From Sulfurimonas sp. MAG313 (GTDB taxonomy: Bacteria; Campylobacterota; Campylobacteria; Campylobacterales; Sulfurimonadaceae): DNA of 47,854 nt. The translations under genes were made by a program, and so were the position numbers. Below, one piece after another: positions 16,680 to 25,477 of this stretch; positions within the stretch are counted from its first letter, which is position 1; each line of letters opens with the position of its first letter. Location: contig NZ_JAEMVE010000018.1 in the NCBI RefSeq assembly GCF_029216045.1, forward strand, positions 1 through 47,854, written 5' to 3'. The notes beneath the pieces are model-generated. The model was given only the letters and a program-made list of their open reading frames with translations. It was not told the DNA's origin and did not search any database.

Positions 16680-17550
16680 GTTTATTAAACTTTTTGAATC
16701 AGAAACGATTGCAACCATTGAAGGCTTAACGGGACAAGCACCTGTATTAGAGTTAAAAGAAGAAGAAACACTTTCTATTGTGTCTAACATTATTCCTCCT
16801 ACGGCTATAGTAAGTGCCGAAGTCACTGGAGATATAGATGCCATTGCCTCACTCGCAGTTCCTGCTACCTTAGCAACGGCCTTAGGTGACTTAATGCTTG
16901 GGGGTGAGGGTGAAGGTAAAGAAGATATGGATGATGACGATTTAGATGCAACTAAAGAAATCGCTTCCAATATATTTTCAGCACTTTCTACCGCGCTTAC
17001 TTCTCAAGTAGGATTACCTACTATAAGTTTTAAAGTTACAGGGATTGAATTTATTAATGAAGAAGGTGAAGTAAACCTAGAAGCTTACTCTAAAATGTAT
17101 GTATATAATTTCTCCTTAGGTGAGATTAGTGCATTAATGATGTTTGTGATTGATGAGAAACTTGAAGCAGCCATTAGTGTAGAAAACAGCCCAACGGTAG
17201 AGGTAGAAGAAGATTCTAGTGTTGCACAAGACAGCGGAAATTCAAATTCTTCTTCAAACACAGTAGCTAGCTTGAGTGGAGATGAACAAACTAATATAAA
17301 TTTAATTATGGATGTTAACCTTCCTGTTAGAGTTAGGATTGGTCAAAAGAAAATGCTTTTAAAAGATGTTTTAAGTATGGATATTGGCTCTGTTATTGAA
17401 TTAAATCAATTGGCTAATGATCCCTTAGATATCTTAGTGGATGATCATGTTATAGCTCAAGGTGAAGTGGTGATTGTTGATGGTAACTTTGGTGTTCAAA
17501 TTACTACTATTGGTTCTAAAAAAGATCGTTTAAATCAGCTTAAGTCTTAG
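16672..17550 (+). CDS. fliY: Flagellar motor switch protein FliY
   Basis: FliY is the second switch protein of Campylobacterota and Gram-positives: a CheC-like domain joined to a FliN-like SpoA domain. CheC-like part: MSEFIKLFESETIATIEGLT and ATLATALGDLMLGGEG... with ATKEIASNIFSALST. After an acidic Ser/Asn-rich linker (~residues 175-205), the FliN domain begins INLIMDVNLPVRVRIGQKKM and continues MDIGSVIELNQLANDPLDIL, VDDHVIAQGEVVIVDGNFGV, the standard FliN core. AGAGGA precedes ATG 16672, which overlaps the fliM stop by 8 bases. Last gene of the operon; 292 aa. Confidence 0.94.
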   Translation: MSEFIKLFESETIATIEGLTGQAPVLELKEEETLSIVSNIIPPTAIVSAEVTGDIDAIASLAVPATLATALGDLMLGGEGEGKEDMDDDDLDATKEIASNIFSALSTALTSQVGLPTISFKVTGIEFINEEGEVNLEAYSKMYVYNFSLGEISALMMFVIDEKLEAAISVENSPTVEVEEDSSVAQDSGNSNSSSNTVASLSGDEQTNINLIMDVNLPVRVRIGQKKMLLKDVLSMDIGSVIELNQLANDPLDILVDDHVIAQGEVVIVDGNFGVQITTIGSKKDRLNQLKS

Positions 17551-17580
17551 TTGCAAATATACTCTACATTAGGCTACAAT
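17551..17580 (+). promoter_or_regulatory. Promoter before the LOG-family gene
   Basis: TTGCAA (17551-17556) and TACAAT (17575-17580) are separated by 18 bp, a good sigma-70 type pair, directly after the fliY stop. It would give a ~60-nt leader before the ATG at 17647. Confidence 0.5.
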
Positions 17581-17646
17581 AATAAATATTTATAATGTTT
17601 AAAAGTGTTTTCCCCCTTTTTAGTATTTAGACTTAGGAGTATTATT

Positions 17647-18432
17647 ATGGAACGTCGAAGAGAAGCTCAAAAAATAATCACACAAAGATATGCCAAAGAC
17701 ATTAAGTCTGCTGATACTTGGTCCGTGTTTAAAATCATTGCAGACTTCGTACACGGCTTTGACGAATTAGGTGAACTTGGTCCTTCCGTAACGGTTTTTG
17801 GCTCAGCAAGAACGCCTAAAGATAATAAATATTATAAAGAAGCAGTTTTACTTGGTGATAAGCTTGGTGCTGCTGGTTTTAATGTTATTACAGGTGGTGG
17901 GCCAGGAATTATGGAAGCCGCTAATAAAGGTGCATACCAAAATCCTGAGGTTGAATCTATTGGTCTAAATATTGATCTTCCAATGGAACAAACAGCTAAT
18001 CCGTACACCACTAAAGAACGTACCTTTGATTATTTCTTCTCACGTAAGGTGATGTTGGTTAAATATTCTATTGCTTATGTTATTTTTCCTGGTGGTTTTG
18101 GCACTTTAGATGAGTTGTTTGAAGCACTGACCTTAGTTCAAACTAAAAAGGTTTCAGGTGTGAAAATATTTGTAGTTGGAACTGAGTTCTTTCAACCTTT
18201 ATTTGACTTTATTAAAAACACCTTATTGCCAGAGGGCATGATAGATGAGGAAGATTTAGATATGATTACACTCACAGATGACCTTGATCATATTGCTGAG
18301 CAGATTAAAACCTCCTTAGGTGTGCAAATCAAGGCCTTAGAAGAGGTAGGGATGAAAGATACTAGGTATTACAATTCTTTATCGGACTTCTTTGATAATC
18401 GTAATATTTCTAAGGGCTCCGACTCTAAATGA
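17647..18432 (+). CDS. LOG-family nucleotide 5'-monophosphate phosphoribohydrolase
   Basis: The 'Lonely guy'/Rossman-fold family (TIGR00730 type) cleaves the N-glycosidic bond of nucleoside 5'-monophosphates. The two family motifs are clear: ITGGGPGIMEAANKGA and FPGGFGTLDELFEALT (the PGGxGTxxE motif). Translation from ATG 17647, with AGGAG 7 bases upstream, gives MERRREAQKIITQRYAKDIK; the longer in-frame start at 17605 has no ribosome-binding site. Length 261 aa. It stands alone between fliY and mnmA, with its own promoter. Whether its substrate is a cytokinin precursor or a general NMP (purine salvage) cannot be read from sequence. Confidence 0.9.
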   Translation: MERRREAQKIITQRYAKDIKSADTWSVFKIIADFVHGFDELGELGPSVTVFGSARTPKDNKYYKEAVLLGDKLGAAGFNVITGGGPGIMEAANKGAYQNPEVESIGLNIDLPMEQTANPYTTKERTFDYFFSRKVMLVKYSIAYVIFPGGFGTLDELFEALTLVQTKKVSGVKIFVVGTEFFQPLFDFIKNTLLPEGMIDEEDLDMITLTDDLDHIAEQIKTSLGVQIKALEEVGMKDTRYYNSLSDFFDNRNISKGSDSK

Positions 18433-18521
18433 GGTTCCCCCTTATATATTTAAAAATAAAGTAATATATGTCTATTGTGAAGCAGTCTCATAATGGCTAA
18501 GATTAAATAGGATAATTAATA

Positions 18522-19544
18522 ATGAGTAAGAAAAAAGTTTTAATTGGTATGAGTGGTGGAGTGGATTCAACAGTGTCCACTCTTTTATTAAAAGAAGAAG
18601 GATATGAGGTTGAAGGGGTGTATATGAAATTACACTCTAAGCCTGGTTATCATGAGATTCATCAAGTACGTGCCCAAAAAGCTGCAGATTTTGCCGGAGT
18701 GAAGCTTCATATTCTAGATCTTCAAGAAACATTTAAAGAAAAGGTGGTTGACCCTTTTATTGCAACGTATAAAAAAGGTGAAACTCCAAACCCTTGTGCC
18801 TTATGTAATAGAAACTTAAAATTTGGCGAAATGCTTAAATTTGCGGATAAGCTAGGTGCTGAATTTTTAGCAACAGGGCATTATATTCAAACCGATGGGC
18901 AGAACCTTTTACAAGCAGAAGATGACACTAAAGATCAGTCGTATTTCTTGTTTTACATTCAAAAAGATATTTTACCTCGTCTGATTTTTCCTTTAGGAAC
19001 ACGACATAAGGTAGATATTAAAGACTATGCTTCTAAAATACAAGGACTAGAATCGTTTGCTTCTCAAGCTGAATCTTCAGAAATTTGTTTTGTTGAAACA
19101 ACGTATACGGATGTACTTAAAAAGTTTGTAAAAGTTGATGAACCTGGAGAAGTGTTAGATAAAGAAGGAAATGTTGTTGGTGAGCATAAGGGATATATGC
19201 ATTATACCATTGGTAAGCGTAAAGGCTTTACTGTTCATGGGGCGCATGATCCACATTTTGTAACTAAAATCCTTCCAGATACCAATCAAATAGTTGTAGG
19301 ATTAAAAGAAGAATTAGAAGAATATGATGTCGTATTGCGCGATATGAATATGTTTGATGATAGAATGAGCTTTGACACCACCGTAAAACTTCGTTACCGC
19401 ACTAAAGCAGTAGCCTGTCATGTTGAAATAGATGGCGATACCGCGACGCTTAAACTCGAAGAACCTGTTCTTGGAGTTGCGAAGGGTCAAGCTGCTGTTT
19501 TTTATGATGGAAATAAGCTTATTGGTGGAGGATGGATAGCCTAA
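18522..19544 (+). CDS. mnmA: tRNA-specific 2-thiouridylase MnmA
   Basis: MnmA thiolates U34 of Glu, Lys and Gln tRNAs, taking sulfur through a persulfide relay. PP-loop GMSGGVDSTVS is at residues ~8-18; the catalytic cysteines lie in NPCALCNRNLKFG (about residue 92) and SSEICFVE (about residue 189). The conserved GHYIQ and the C-terminal beta-barrel (VGLKEELEEYDVVLRDMNM, LRYRTKAV) are present. Length 340 aa is normal. Its s2U product is the substrate of MnmH, encoded at 2.2 kb. The 3' end overlaps the convergent hotdog gene by 4 bases. Confidence 0.96.
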   Translation: MSKKKVLIGMSGGVDSTVSTLLLKEEGYEVEGVYMKLHSKPGYHEIHQVRAQKAADFAGVKLHILDLQETFKEKVVDPFIATYKKGETPNPCALCNRNLKFGEMLKFADKLGAEFLATGHYIQTDGQNLLQAEDDTKDQSYFLFYIQKDILPRLIFPLGTRHKVDIKDYASKIQGLESFASQAESSEICFVETTYTDVLKKFVKVDEPGEVLDKEGNVVGEHKGYMHYTIGKRKGFTVHGAHDPHFVTKILPDTNQIVVGLKEELEEYDVVLRDMNMFDDRMSFDTTVKLRYRTKAVACHVEIDGDTATLKLEEPVLGVAKGQAAVFYDGNKLIGGGWIA

Positions 19545-19945
19545 AGGGCTTGAATAAACCAAGAAAACTCACCTTCAGAGCATAAGACATCATTTATGTC
19601 TTTAATCTGAACCTTAAGTGAAATACTTCCTCTTCCTTTTTTCTCAAAAATCATTTTAAACTTTTCTATGGCTTCATCTTCTATGCTTGCGTAAGCAATT
19701 ATTTTTTGCAGTGCAGGTTTTTTGTATTTAATTTTTGCCTCTCGTAATAAAGGGATGACCTTTCCTGAGAGTTCTGGAAATAGCTCAAGTAAATACAGGC
19801 CACTTTTTGTTTCTGCAAGGGTGAATTGCGCGCTTGCATGAATAGTTTGCACATGATTTTGAACCTGTTCTTTAAAGTCTAAAGAGAGTTCTTTTCCCTC
19901 GTTTATGCCGATAAATGAGGCAAATGGTACGTCTTTTATGGTCAA
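19541..19945 (-). CDS. Probable hotdog-fold (DUF4442/thioesterase-like) protein
   Basis: The 134-aa protein is read from a TTG (complement of 19943-19945) with AAGGA 6 bases before it. The sequence pattern, with a long central helix preceded by HASAQFTLAETKSGLYLLEL and followed by strands IKYKKPALQKIIAYASIED, KKGRGSISLKVQIKDINDVL and CSEGEFSWFI, resembles the DUF4442 / YiiD C-terminal hotdog family (acyl-CoA thioesterase fold). No catalytic residue can be assigned with confidence. It follows the endonuclease-family gene by 9 bp, so it is likely the last gene of prlC - EEP - this gene. Confidence 0.65.
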   Translation of the reverse strand: MTIKDVPFASFIGINEGKELSLDFKEQVQNHVQTIHASAQFTLAETKSGLYLLELFPELSGKVIPLLREAKIKYKKPALQKIIAYASIEDEAIEKFKMIFEKKGRGSISLKVQIKDINDVLCSEGEFSWFIQAL

Positions 19946-19954
19946 TTTAAATCC

Positions 19955-20965
19955 TTAGTGTAAATAAAATTGTGCACTTATTGGTAAATGGTCTGAATAC
20001 CCTTTTGCTGTATGATGAAGGGGTCGGCTTCTACTTCTTTGCCATCGATACAGCTTCTTACCATTTTTAGTAAATAGATACGATGCTTTAACGCTTTGAA
20101 AACTTCCTTGTATATAATGACTGGTAGTGTCATTAAGTAAGGCAGGGGAGATGATGATATGATCAAGTGCTTCTTTTTGACCCTTATAGATATGCGACCA
20201 TCTCTGCTCTTTAGGAAGCTCCATCCAAAGATTATAATTTCCTTCTTTTGTTAGAGTATCTTGGGTGTAAAGCTCGCCATTAGTATCAATTGTTTTTAAG
20301 ATATGGTTGATGCCCGTTATTCCTTTGGTATCATTATGCTTACGTTTTTTTAAAAAAGTTTTATGTTCTTCATAATGGGCATTAAAATCACCCATTAAGA
20401 GATAGTTACTTCCTGAAGGAAGTGTGTCGAGTCGCTTTTTTAGTGCCTTAGCATAAAGGATACGTTTACTCTCTGGTCCAGATTTTGCCTTCCAATGATT
20501 AACAAAAATAAAAAGTGCTTTTCCATGTATACTTATTTTGGCTTCTAAGATATTTCGTGTCCCTCTACTATGTGAGATGTAAATCTCTTTTTTTCGTAGG
20601 GGATATTTTGAAAGAATGGCATTTTTTACAGAGGTTTGTTTTTTATTAGCTATGGCTCTGTATCTAAAATATAGTCCCTGTCTTGAAATTTCTTTTTGCA
20701 AGTCTTTTAAGGCAATGTCTGATTCTATTTCAGTGAGGGCAATGATGTCTGGATTAATGTCTACAATGACCTTAGCAATGTTTTTAAGTTTAGCTCTGTA
20801 GGCTTTTTTATTCCATTTCCAAATGGTGTTGGGAATGTATTCATTATATTCGGTGCCATTGTATTTTAAATCAAAAAGATTTTCAACATTATAAGCAGCT
20901 ATTTTCACGGTGGTTCCTCCAAAAAGAGATAGGCTTAAGATTAAGAGAAACCAGAGGTTTCTCAC
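19955..20965 (-). CDS. Secreted endonuclease/exonuclease/phosphatase family protein
   Basis: A signal peptide (MRNLWFLLILSLSLFGGTTV) is followed by an EEP (DNase I/sphingomyelinase-like) domain: AAYNVENLFD with the metal Asn/Asp positions, ALTEIES (metal Glu), HWKAKSG, GDFNAHYEEH (catalytic Asp and Asn) and GYSDHLPISAQF (catalytic Asp-His). It is therefore probably an exported nuclease or phosphodiesterase. The GTG start (complement of 20963-20965) overlaps the prlC stop by 4 bases, so the two are coupled. Substrate (DNA or phospholipid) is not determinable. 336 aa. Confidence 0.88.
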   Translation of the reverse strand: MRNLWFLLILSLSLFGGTTVKIAAYNVENLFDLKYNGTEYNEYIPNTIWKWNKKAYRAKLKNIAKVIVDINPDIIALTEIESDIALKDLQKEISRQGLYFRYRAIANKKQTSVKNAILSKYPLRKKEIYISHSRGTRNILEAKISIHGKALFIFVNHWKAKSGPESKRILYAKALKKRLDTLPSGSNYLLMGDFNAHYEEHKTFLKKRKHNDTKGITGINHILKTIDTNGELYTQDTLTKEGNYNLWMELPKEQRWSHIYKGQKEALDHIIISPALLNDTTSHYIQGSFQSVKASYLFTKNGKKLYRWQRSRSRPLHHTAKGYSDHLPISAQFYLH

Positions 20966-22911
20966 GCAGTTATGCCATTAAGTCGAAGCAGCCCAGTTGT
21001 ATCAAGCTCTCTTCCCATAAACTTTTCAAAAAGAACCGACATGCTTTCACTTCCCCCACGTCCAAGAACGATATCTCTATAGGCGGCGGATATTTTTTCA
21101 TTAAAGATACCATTATCAACAAAATGATAAAAGGCATCGGCTGAAAGAACTTCTGCCCATTTATAGGAATAATACCCTGCGGCGTATCCACCTGAAAAGA
21201 TATGCGCAAAGCCATTTTGAAACTTATTATAGCTAGGAGGTTTAAGAAGGCTAAACTCATCTCTAATAGAGTCTAAAAGACCTTGTATCTCATCTCCTGT
21301 GTGCAACTTCATATGAAGTCTAAAGTCAAAGAGAGAAAACTCTATTTGTCGGAGCATTCCCATAGCCGATTGAAAGTTTCTGGCCTTATCAAGCTTAATA
21401 ATCATCTCATCAGGGATAACCTCACCGCTTTCATGATGTGAGGCAAAAAGACGAAGTACTTCGGGCTCATAGGCAAAGTTTTCTAAGAACTGAGAAGGAA
21501 ACTCTACGGCGTCCCACTCAACCCCATTAACCCCTGAAACCGAGTTTTCATTGACATCACTCATCATATGGTGAAGGGCGTGACCCATCTCATGAAAGAG
21601 AGTTACTACATCATCATGTCGTAATAAGGAAGGACTTTTTTCACTTGAAGCAGGAAAATTACAAACAATATAAGCAGAAGATAAAATGGTTTTACCTTCT
21701 TCATCCTTACAATGGCTTTGCCAACTGTCCATCCAAGCACCACCTCGTTTAGATGTACGTGCTTCAAGGTCAATATATAAACGTGAACGAAGTTTTCCTT
21801 CAAAGTATAGGTCATAAGCAGAGGCTTTGTCATCCCAAAGTTTCACATCTACGGCTTTGAACTCTATGCCCAATAATTTATTCAAAAAAGAAAAGAGACC
21901 CTGAACGACAGAGTTTTGTTCAAAATAAGGTCGGTAGGCTTCTTCATCAATTTCATATTTTTCTTTTTTCAAAATTTCAGAATAATAGGCAGTATCGAAG
22001 CTTGAAATTGAGTCTTGCCCTTCTTTTTTTGCTAGTGTTTGCAGTTCTTTTAATTCAGTTTTTGCTTGCGACTGAGACGCCTTTGCTAATTCTTCTAAAA
22101 AGTTAATAACGGTGTCTGTACTGGTCGCCATTTTAGGAGCAATTGAAAGTTCAGAAAAATTATCAAAGTCCAAAAGCCAAGACATTTCTTGTCGAAGTTG
22201 CATTAACTTATCAATAATTTCAGCATTTTCAGGAGCTCTTGTAGTATAGGCCTTGTACAATTCTTCTCTGAGTTGAGGGTTCTTTGCATAGGTCATATAA
22301 GCAATGTAAGAAGGCATTTGTAGAGTGAATTTATAGCTTCCATCTTCTTGTTTAGCCGCCTCAATATCAGAACTTGGTAAGCCTTCTACATCTTTTTTAT
22401 CTTTGATGATGAGTTCATAAGCATTCGTAGCATCTAAAAGGTTTTGAGAAAAATCATTAGTCAGGGTACTTTTAAGTAGGTTTATCTCTTTTAAACGATC
22501 TTTTTTACTTTGGCTTAAATGCGCGCCTGAAAGCTCGAAATCACGAATATTATGCTCTAGTACTTGATTTTGTTCTTGATTAAGAGAACTGCCTTCTTTA
22601 TTTTTTATTTCTTTGAAGACCTTATAAATATCTTCATTTTGTGAAATTTCTGTTCCATACTCTGTAAGTATAGGAAGGGCGCTAGCATACACTTCTTGAG
22701 TTTGTTCAGAGTTATTAACAGAATTTAAATGAGAAATGGGGGTGAAAAACCATTCTAACCTTTCATCTATCATTTCAAAAGGTTTTACAAAATTAGCATA
22801 ATTCTTATTTTTAATTTGTAAAAGTGTTTCTATCTCTTTCTTGCTTTTTTCTAATAAAGCACTAAGCTCGCTAATGGCGGTATCAAGGTTGACATCAAAG
22901 TCTAAAAACAT
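20962..22911 (-). CDS. prlC: Oligopeptidase A (M3 family zinc metallopeptidase)
   Basis: This cytoplasmic thimet-oligopeptidase-like enzyme degrades short peptides, including cleaved signal peptides. The zinc motif HEMGHALHHM has ligands His440 and His444 and catalytic Glu441; the third ligand Glu lies further on, near EFPSQFLENFAYEP. Other family marks are GRGGSESMSVLFEKFMGRE near the C-terminus and YDLYFEGKLRSRLYIDLEAR. Length 649 aa is slightly short of the E. coli enzyme (680). AGGA lies 6-7 bases before ATG. SppA, which produces signal-peptide fragments, is encoded in the same window at 9 kb. Confidence 0.94.
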   Translation of the reverse strand: MFLDFDVNLDTAISELSALLEKSKKEIETLLQIKNKNYANFVKPFEMIDERLEWFFTPISHLNSVNNSEQTQEVYASALPILTEYGTEISQNEDIYKVFKEIKNKEGSSLNQEQNQVLEHNIRDFELSGAHLSQSKKDRLKEINLLKSTLTNDFSQNLLDATNAYELIIKDKKDVEGLPSSDIEAAKQEDGSYKFTLQMPSYIAYMTYAKNPQLREELYKAYTTRAPENAEIIDKLMQLRQEMSWLLDFDNFSELSIAPKMATSTDTVINFLEELAKASQSQAKTELKELQTLAKKEGQDSISSFDTAYYSEILKKEKYEIDEEAYRPYFEQNSVVQGLFSFLNKLLGIEFKAVDVKLWDDKASAYDLYFEGKLRSRLYIDLEARTSKRGGAWMDSWQSHCKDEEGKTILSSAYIVCNFPASSEKSPSLLRHDDVVTLFHEMGHALHHMMSDVNENSVSGVNGVEWDAVEFPSQFLENFAYEPEVLRLFASHHESGEVIPDEMIIKLDKARNFQSAMGMLRQIEFSLFDFRLHMKLHTGDEIQGLLDSIRDEFSLLKPPSYNKFQNGFAHIFSGGYAAGYYSYKWAEVLSADAFYHFVDNGIFNEKISAAYRDIVLGRGGSESMSVLFEKFMGRELDTTGLLRLNGITA

Positions 22912-23075
22912 TTAAAATCCTAAGGTTAATATATTATATATCGACATTGTAAAGTAATTAATCTAAATTTATTGTTTACTTAGCATATTGATATACAGTT
23001 AAAGTGAAAATAAGTACTTAAAACATTTGTGTGAATCCATCAAATTTATCTATTAAAAGTGTTTAAATATATATC

Positions 23076-23510
23076 TTATATTTTATTGTTAATCCATTGA
23101 CTAAGTGCATTAGCATCAAGTGCACCTGAGACGCGGTCAAGCTCTTTACCATTTTTAAACAAGACAAGAGTGGGAATAGAACGGATATTAAAGTGCCCGC
23201 CTAAGGATTGCTCAGCCTCTGTGTTTACCTTAGCAAAACGAACCTTTGACTTAAAGTTTCTAGAGCTTTGCTCAAAGTTGGGTCCCATAGTCTTACAAGG
23301 TCCACACCAAGGTGCCCAAAAGTCTATGATAAGTGGGATGTCATTTTTTTCTATGTGTTGAGAGATGTTTTCATTGGTAAGTTCTATGGGTGTGGTGTCT
23401 AAGATTGCTTTTTTACAACGTCCACATTTTGGCTCTTTTTTAAGGGCCTCATTGGGAAGTTTATTGGTCCCATTACAATAGGGACAAACGATATGGGTAA
23501 ATTCACTCAT
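23076..23510 (-). CDS. trxC: Thioredoxin 2 with N-terminal zinc ribbon
   Basis: A zinc ribbon (CPYC at residues 9-12 and CGRC at 29-32) precedes a thioredoxin domain with active site WCGPC (68-72), IIDFWAPWCGPCKTMGPNFE and the cis-proline loop IRSIPTLVLF. This is the TrxC/Trx2 architecture: a cytoplasmic disulfide reductase that is zinc-regulated and stress-linked. The frame is open from 23570, but the ATG at 23510 has AAGGA 6-7 bases upstream and gives the family N-terminus MSEFTHIVCPYC. It is the last gene of the leftward cluster starting at 25960, 25 bp after the trypsin-like protease gene. Confidence 0.95.
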   Translation of the reverse strand: MSEFTHIVCPYCNGTNKLPNEALKKEPKCGRCKKAILDTTPIELTNENISQHIEKNDIPLIIDFWAPWCGPCKTMGPNFEQSSRNFKSKVRFAKVNTEAEQSLGGHFNIRSIPTLVLFKNGKELDRVSGALDANALSQWINNKI

Positions 23511-23535
23511 GTTTTTTCCTTGTTGTTTGTGTTTA

Positions 23536-24627
23536 TTAGGTGTCTTCTCTTTGAATGATGGAAGCACCATAGTCTTTTATCAAAATATTATCATATATCG
23601 TTGCCTTAGAAAAAAGTCTTCCTAATGCAATTGCTCCATTTTTCTCTTCTAAAGAAGAATCAACAATGATATATGAGAGTAAAATTGCATTGTCATTAAT
23701 AGAAAATTGTAAATATTCTAACTTGGTGTTTTCTTCTAACATGAAGTGATAAATTTTTTCAATGTTTATATGTGGTAAACGACATAAAGAAGCGTCCGCA
23801 ACAATGATACCATTATCGTAATATGCTATTTCTATGCATGCGGTATCTATATCTATTTGCCACATTCTTTGGCCTCTTCGTGCTAAGGCTACATCTTTGC
23901 CCATCTCTTTTAAAATACTTTCTAAGGTCTTAATCGTTCCAACGGGAGTATAGCCTTCTCTTCGCTTTTTAGCAACATCAATTTTAACCCCACATTCAGG
24001 ACAATAATCATTTTTAATGACAATTTCTTGAACAAGGTTTAAGCACGAAGAACAACGGATGATATCAAGCTTATTAAGGCTTAAAAAGGCATCTAAGGCT
24101 TCTTGAATATATATAAAAGGGAGGGCAAATCCAAGGTTGTTTGAATTTTGAATGATAAAGGTATTAACTCCCACCACCTCACCTTTATCATTAAGCAAGG
24201 GTCCTCCGCTGTTTCCGGGGTTTATAGCAGCGTCAATTTGAATGTACTCAAGTTCACCTTGCAAACGTTTTGCCTTTGAAACTATCCCTTCTGTTGCGGT
24301 ATAATTTAGACCATATGGATGACCAATCGCCACTACCTTATCTCCATCATGCACATCATCTTGTGAGAGTTTAAGGAGAGAATCCACCTGAAGTTTATCT
24401 GTTTTAACAAAGGCAAGATCATATTTTGGATCATCATACACCACAGTAGCCTCACATCGTTTAAGGTCTTTTGAACTGATAACAATCTCTTTTAACCCGG
24501 TTACAACATGAGAATTAGTAAGGATAAGACCATATTCTTGAAGGTAAAAACCCGTACCTGAAGCTAAAGGGGTTTCAATTTGAATAATACTTTGTGAGTA
24601 GGTGTCTAAAATTTCTTGTGTGTTCAT
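23536..24627 (-). CDS. Trypsin-like serine protease with zinc ribbon and C-terminal YbjN-like domain
   Basis: Residues 1-180 form a DegP/HtrA-type protease core: His40 in LTNSHVV, Asp70 in DPKYDLAFVK, Ser140 in NPGNSGGPLL. There is no signal peptide, so it is cytoplasmic, and no PDZ domain. A zinc ribbon follows (CSSC 192-195, CPEC 209-212), then ~130 residues (RGQRMWQIDIDTACIEIAYY... LEYLQFSINDNAILLSYIIV) that look like the small alpha/beta fold of YbjN or type III secretion chaperones. Replacing PDZ by a zinc ribbon plus chaperone-like domain is unusual. Downstream trxC also has a zinc ribbon; upstream is the frameshifted unknown gene. Likely role: redox- or zinc-gated protein quality control (inference). 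AGGAG precedes the ATG. Confidence 0.85.
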   Translation of the reverse strand: MNTQEILDTYSQSIIQIETPLASGTGFYLQEYGLILTNSHVVTGLKEIVISSKDLKRCEATVVYDDPKYDLAFVKTDKLQVDSLLKLSQDDVHDGDKVVAIGHPYGLNYTATEGIVSKAKRLQGELEYIQIDAAINPGNSGGPLLNDKGEVVGVNTFIIQNSNNLGFALPFIYIQEALDAFLSLNKLDIIRCSSCLNLVQEIVIKNDYCPECGVKIDVAKKRREGYTPVGTIKTLESILKEMGKDVALARRGQRMWQIDIDTACIEIAYYDNGIIVADASLCRLPHINIEKIYHFMLEENTKLEYLQFSINDNAILLSYIIVDSSLEEKNGAIALGRLFSKATIYDNILIKDYGASIIQREDT

Positions 24628-24635
24628 GTTTTCTC

Positions 24636-25385
24636 CTACAATTCACTAAAACTAAGGCTTTTAATAACATTAAAATAAGAATGATGAAACTTTTCTAAAC
24701 TCTCATAATTTAAGCTGTCACTAAAGTCATACAAATGAGGGTAAAGTCTATCATAAGTCTTAAGAATAGTTTTGATAGTGCGTGATATTTTTGTTGAATC
24801 AAGAACCCCTTCACTTTTATACATGCTACTCATACCCAAGGCTGAATAAAAATCTGTATTATGCAGTCTAACATTGAGTTGAACCAACTCTCTTAAGCAG
24901 TCATTCATCCCAAAGTTATACAGCATATATAAAGCTTGGTACTCATAGATAGTTAAAATAATTTCTTCATATTTATGTTCTTTGTACCAAATGATTTTAG
25001 CTAAGGTTTCATCTATAAAAGAACGAATTTCATCAAGGTTGTTAGATGTGAAAATATCAAAGGTTTGTTTTACAGGATACAGGTTTTTAGACAGTTTTTG
25101 TGAACTTAATTCTTTGAGCTTTATACTCGCCTTTTGTAAGGCATCATTTTTTTCTTCTATGAGTTTATTGTCATCTAGATAATAGGCTGAAATTGCCTCG
25201 TATATATCAAATCCAAGCTTACCTCTAGGGGTTACAAAATAATCAATACGAAGAAGAAGACCCAACCACACAAAGGCAATGGCCCCGGATTGTTCTTGAG
25301 TAGGAAGTATGGAAACTTTTTGTTCAGTCTTATCTATCCATTCTCTAAAAAACCGTAGCTTTGTGTCTTTTAAATTAGAATCCAT
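24636..25385 (-). CDS. 3' part of a frameshifted unknown protein (249 aa as read)
   Basis: Read from the ATG at 25385 it has no Shine-Dalgarno. The frame stays open upstream for about 36 more codons, through FFPLREIAINTDKEKELILD and EFLDLEPIELDHIAI, to the A7 tract at 25494-25500, where it meets the C-terminus of the preceding frame. The two look like one gene of ~441 codons with one base missing. This part is helical, cytoplasmic, with few cysteines (AIAFVWLGLLLRIDYFVTPR; long charged helices around residues 70-100). I do not recognise a family. It ends 8 bp before the protease gene. If the frameshift is real, this half is probably poorly translated. Confidence 0.55.
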   Translation of the reverse strand: MDSNLKDTKLRFFREWIDKTEQKVSILPTQEQSGAIAFVWLGLLLRIDYFVTPRGKLGFDIYEAISAYYLDDNKLIEEKNDALQKASIKLKELSSQKLSKNLYPVKQTFDIFTSNNLDEIRSFIDETLAKIIWYKEHKYEEIILTIYEYQALYMLYNFGMNDCLRELVQLNVRLHNTDFYSALGMSSMYKSEGVLDSTKISRTIKTILKTYDRLYPHLYDFSDSLNYESLEKFHHSYFNVIKSLSFSEL

Positions 25386-25477
25386 TATAGCGATATGATC
25401 AAGTTCAATGGGTTCTAAGTCAAGAAACTCATCTAAGATAAGTTCTTTTTCTTTATCCGTATTGATTGCGATTTCTC

